A stretch of DNA of 6,960 nt. It comes from Balneolaceae bacterium (GTDB lineage Bacteria; Bacteroidota; Rhodothermia; Balneolales; Balneolaceae). Numbering within the stretch: position 1 is the stretch's first letter; every line of letters starts with the position of its first letter. This document shows positions 6,668 to 6,960 of the stretch, piece by piece. The position numbers were made by a program, and so were the translations under genes. Under the pieces are notes generated by a model. That model was given only the letters and a program-made list of their open reading frames with translations, had not been told where the DNA came from and ran no database searches. The DNA is taken from positions 1-6,960 of the forward strand of contig SLKH01000313.1 in the NCBI GenBank assembly GCA_007134665.1. Direction: 5' to 3'.

Positions 6668-6960
6668 ATGAATGCATTTGAGAATATCAGCGGCGACCAG
6701 TTTGTATTGACACCTGAAGTAATGGAGATGGGCATCAAGGGGTCGAGAACAAGCAAACGAAAACGGATTATTTTGCCGATTCATCGAACCCAGGAAGACA
6801 GGGTGCAAAGGATGTTAAATTTCCTGCAGCCGGGTACCTATATCCGTCCACATATGCATCCGCTTGAACATGCGACTGAATCACTTGTGCTGTTAAAAGG
6901 GAGTATCTGTTTTTATCGATTTTCATCAGAAGGTGATGTTCAATCCTCCAGGATCCTGAA
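6668..6960 (+). CDS. WbuC-like cupin-fold metalloprotein (N-terminal part, cut by window edge)
   Basis: An open frame from the ATG at 6668 runs 97 codons to the window edge without a stop. The central segment RVQRMLNFLQPGTYIRPHMH, followed by ESLVLLKGSICFYRF, is a cupin motif 1. Likely metal ligands are H62, H64 and E71, and the glycine G78 is in the usual place. The preceding KRKRIILPIHRTQEDRVQRM fits the WbuC family of small cupin-fold metalloproteins, in which an Asn/His-rich lead-in precedes a PxxRPHxH core. WbuC proteins are often found with surface-polysaccharide genes, but their reaction is not established. The gene starts 17 bases after the M20 stop codon on the same strand, which suggests co-transcription. 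The second cupin motif lies outside the window. No Shine-Dalgarno is visible before the start. The cupin fold is secure; the WbuC subfamily is likely. Confidence 0.8.
   Translation, partial: MNAFENISGDQFVLTPEVMEMGIKGSRTSKRKRIILPIHRTQEDRVQRMLNFLQPGTYIRPHMHPLEHATESLVLLKGSICFYRFSSEGDVQSSRIL

Noticed and set aside
6470..6808. 112-residue minus-strand open frame across the M20-cupin junction
   Set aside because: It runs antisense to the catalytic HHP end of M20 and to the start of the cupin; both sense frames are clearly coding.
1..6960. CRISPR array, insertion sequence, prophage, tRNA or rRNA gene, or a new defence system
   Set aside because: No regular direct repeats, transposase motifs, terminal inverted repeats or RNA-gene signatures were seen, and a lone helicase without partner genes does not support a defence locus.

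Overview
This 6,960-base stretch looks like ordinary chromosomal DNA from a moderately AT-rich Gram-negative bacterium. The Bacteroidota/Balneolota side of the tree (for example a Balneolaceae-like marine or saline organism) is the best guess. The signs are a secreted protein with a typical MKK leader and AQA cleavage site, mostly non-Shine-Dalgarno start sites, and a stand-alone MnmD-type tRNA methyltransferase. The lineage is an inference from style; nothing here proves it.

Layout. At the left edge, on the minus strand, lies the N-terminal end of an exported, probably outer-membrane, protein (190 to beyond 1). A 167-base divergent intergenic region separates it from three plus-strand genes: a zinc-dependent medium-chain alcohol dehydrogenase (358-1386), a GntR-type regulator with a long C-terminal sensor-like region (1502-2395), and a superfamily 1 (Upf1/DNA2-like) helicase (2486-4432). 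The gaps of 115 and 90 bases allow either one transcription unit or separate promoters. Convergent to the helicase, on the minus strand, is mnmD (4477-5262), with 44 bases between the two stop codons. Divergent from mnmD across a 170-base region that carries a perfect 7-bp inverted repeat is an M20-family amidohydrolase (5433-6650). It is followed after 17 bases by a WbuC-like cupin metalloprotein that runs off the right edge (6668 to beyond 6960); these two look like an operon.

How they fit together. No single pathway links the whole window. The alcohol dehydrogenase and the GntR protein may be an enzyme-regulator pair. The helicase and MnmD are housekeeping-type nucleic-acid functions. The M20 enzyme and the cupin probably share a transcript, but the substrate of neither can be read from sequence. 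All coding regions appear intact or are cut only by the window edge. I see no insertion sequences, CRISPR arrays, tRNA or rRNA genes, or phage genes, and no clear sign of a new multi-gene system. The points that merit a second look are small: the hairpin/operator upstream of the M20 gene, a shared 12-base start context on two genes, variant active-site residues in the dehydrogenase and helicase, and the M20-cupin pairing.
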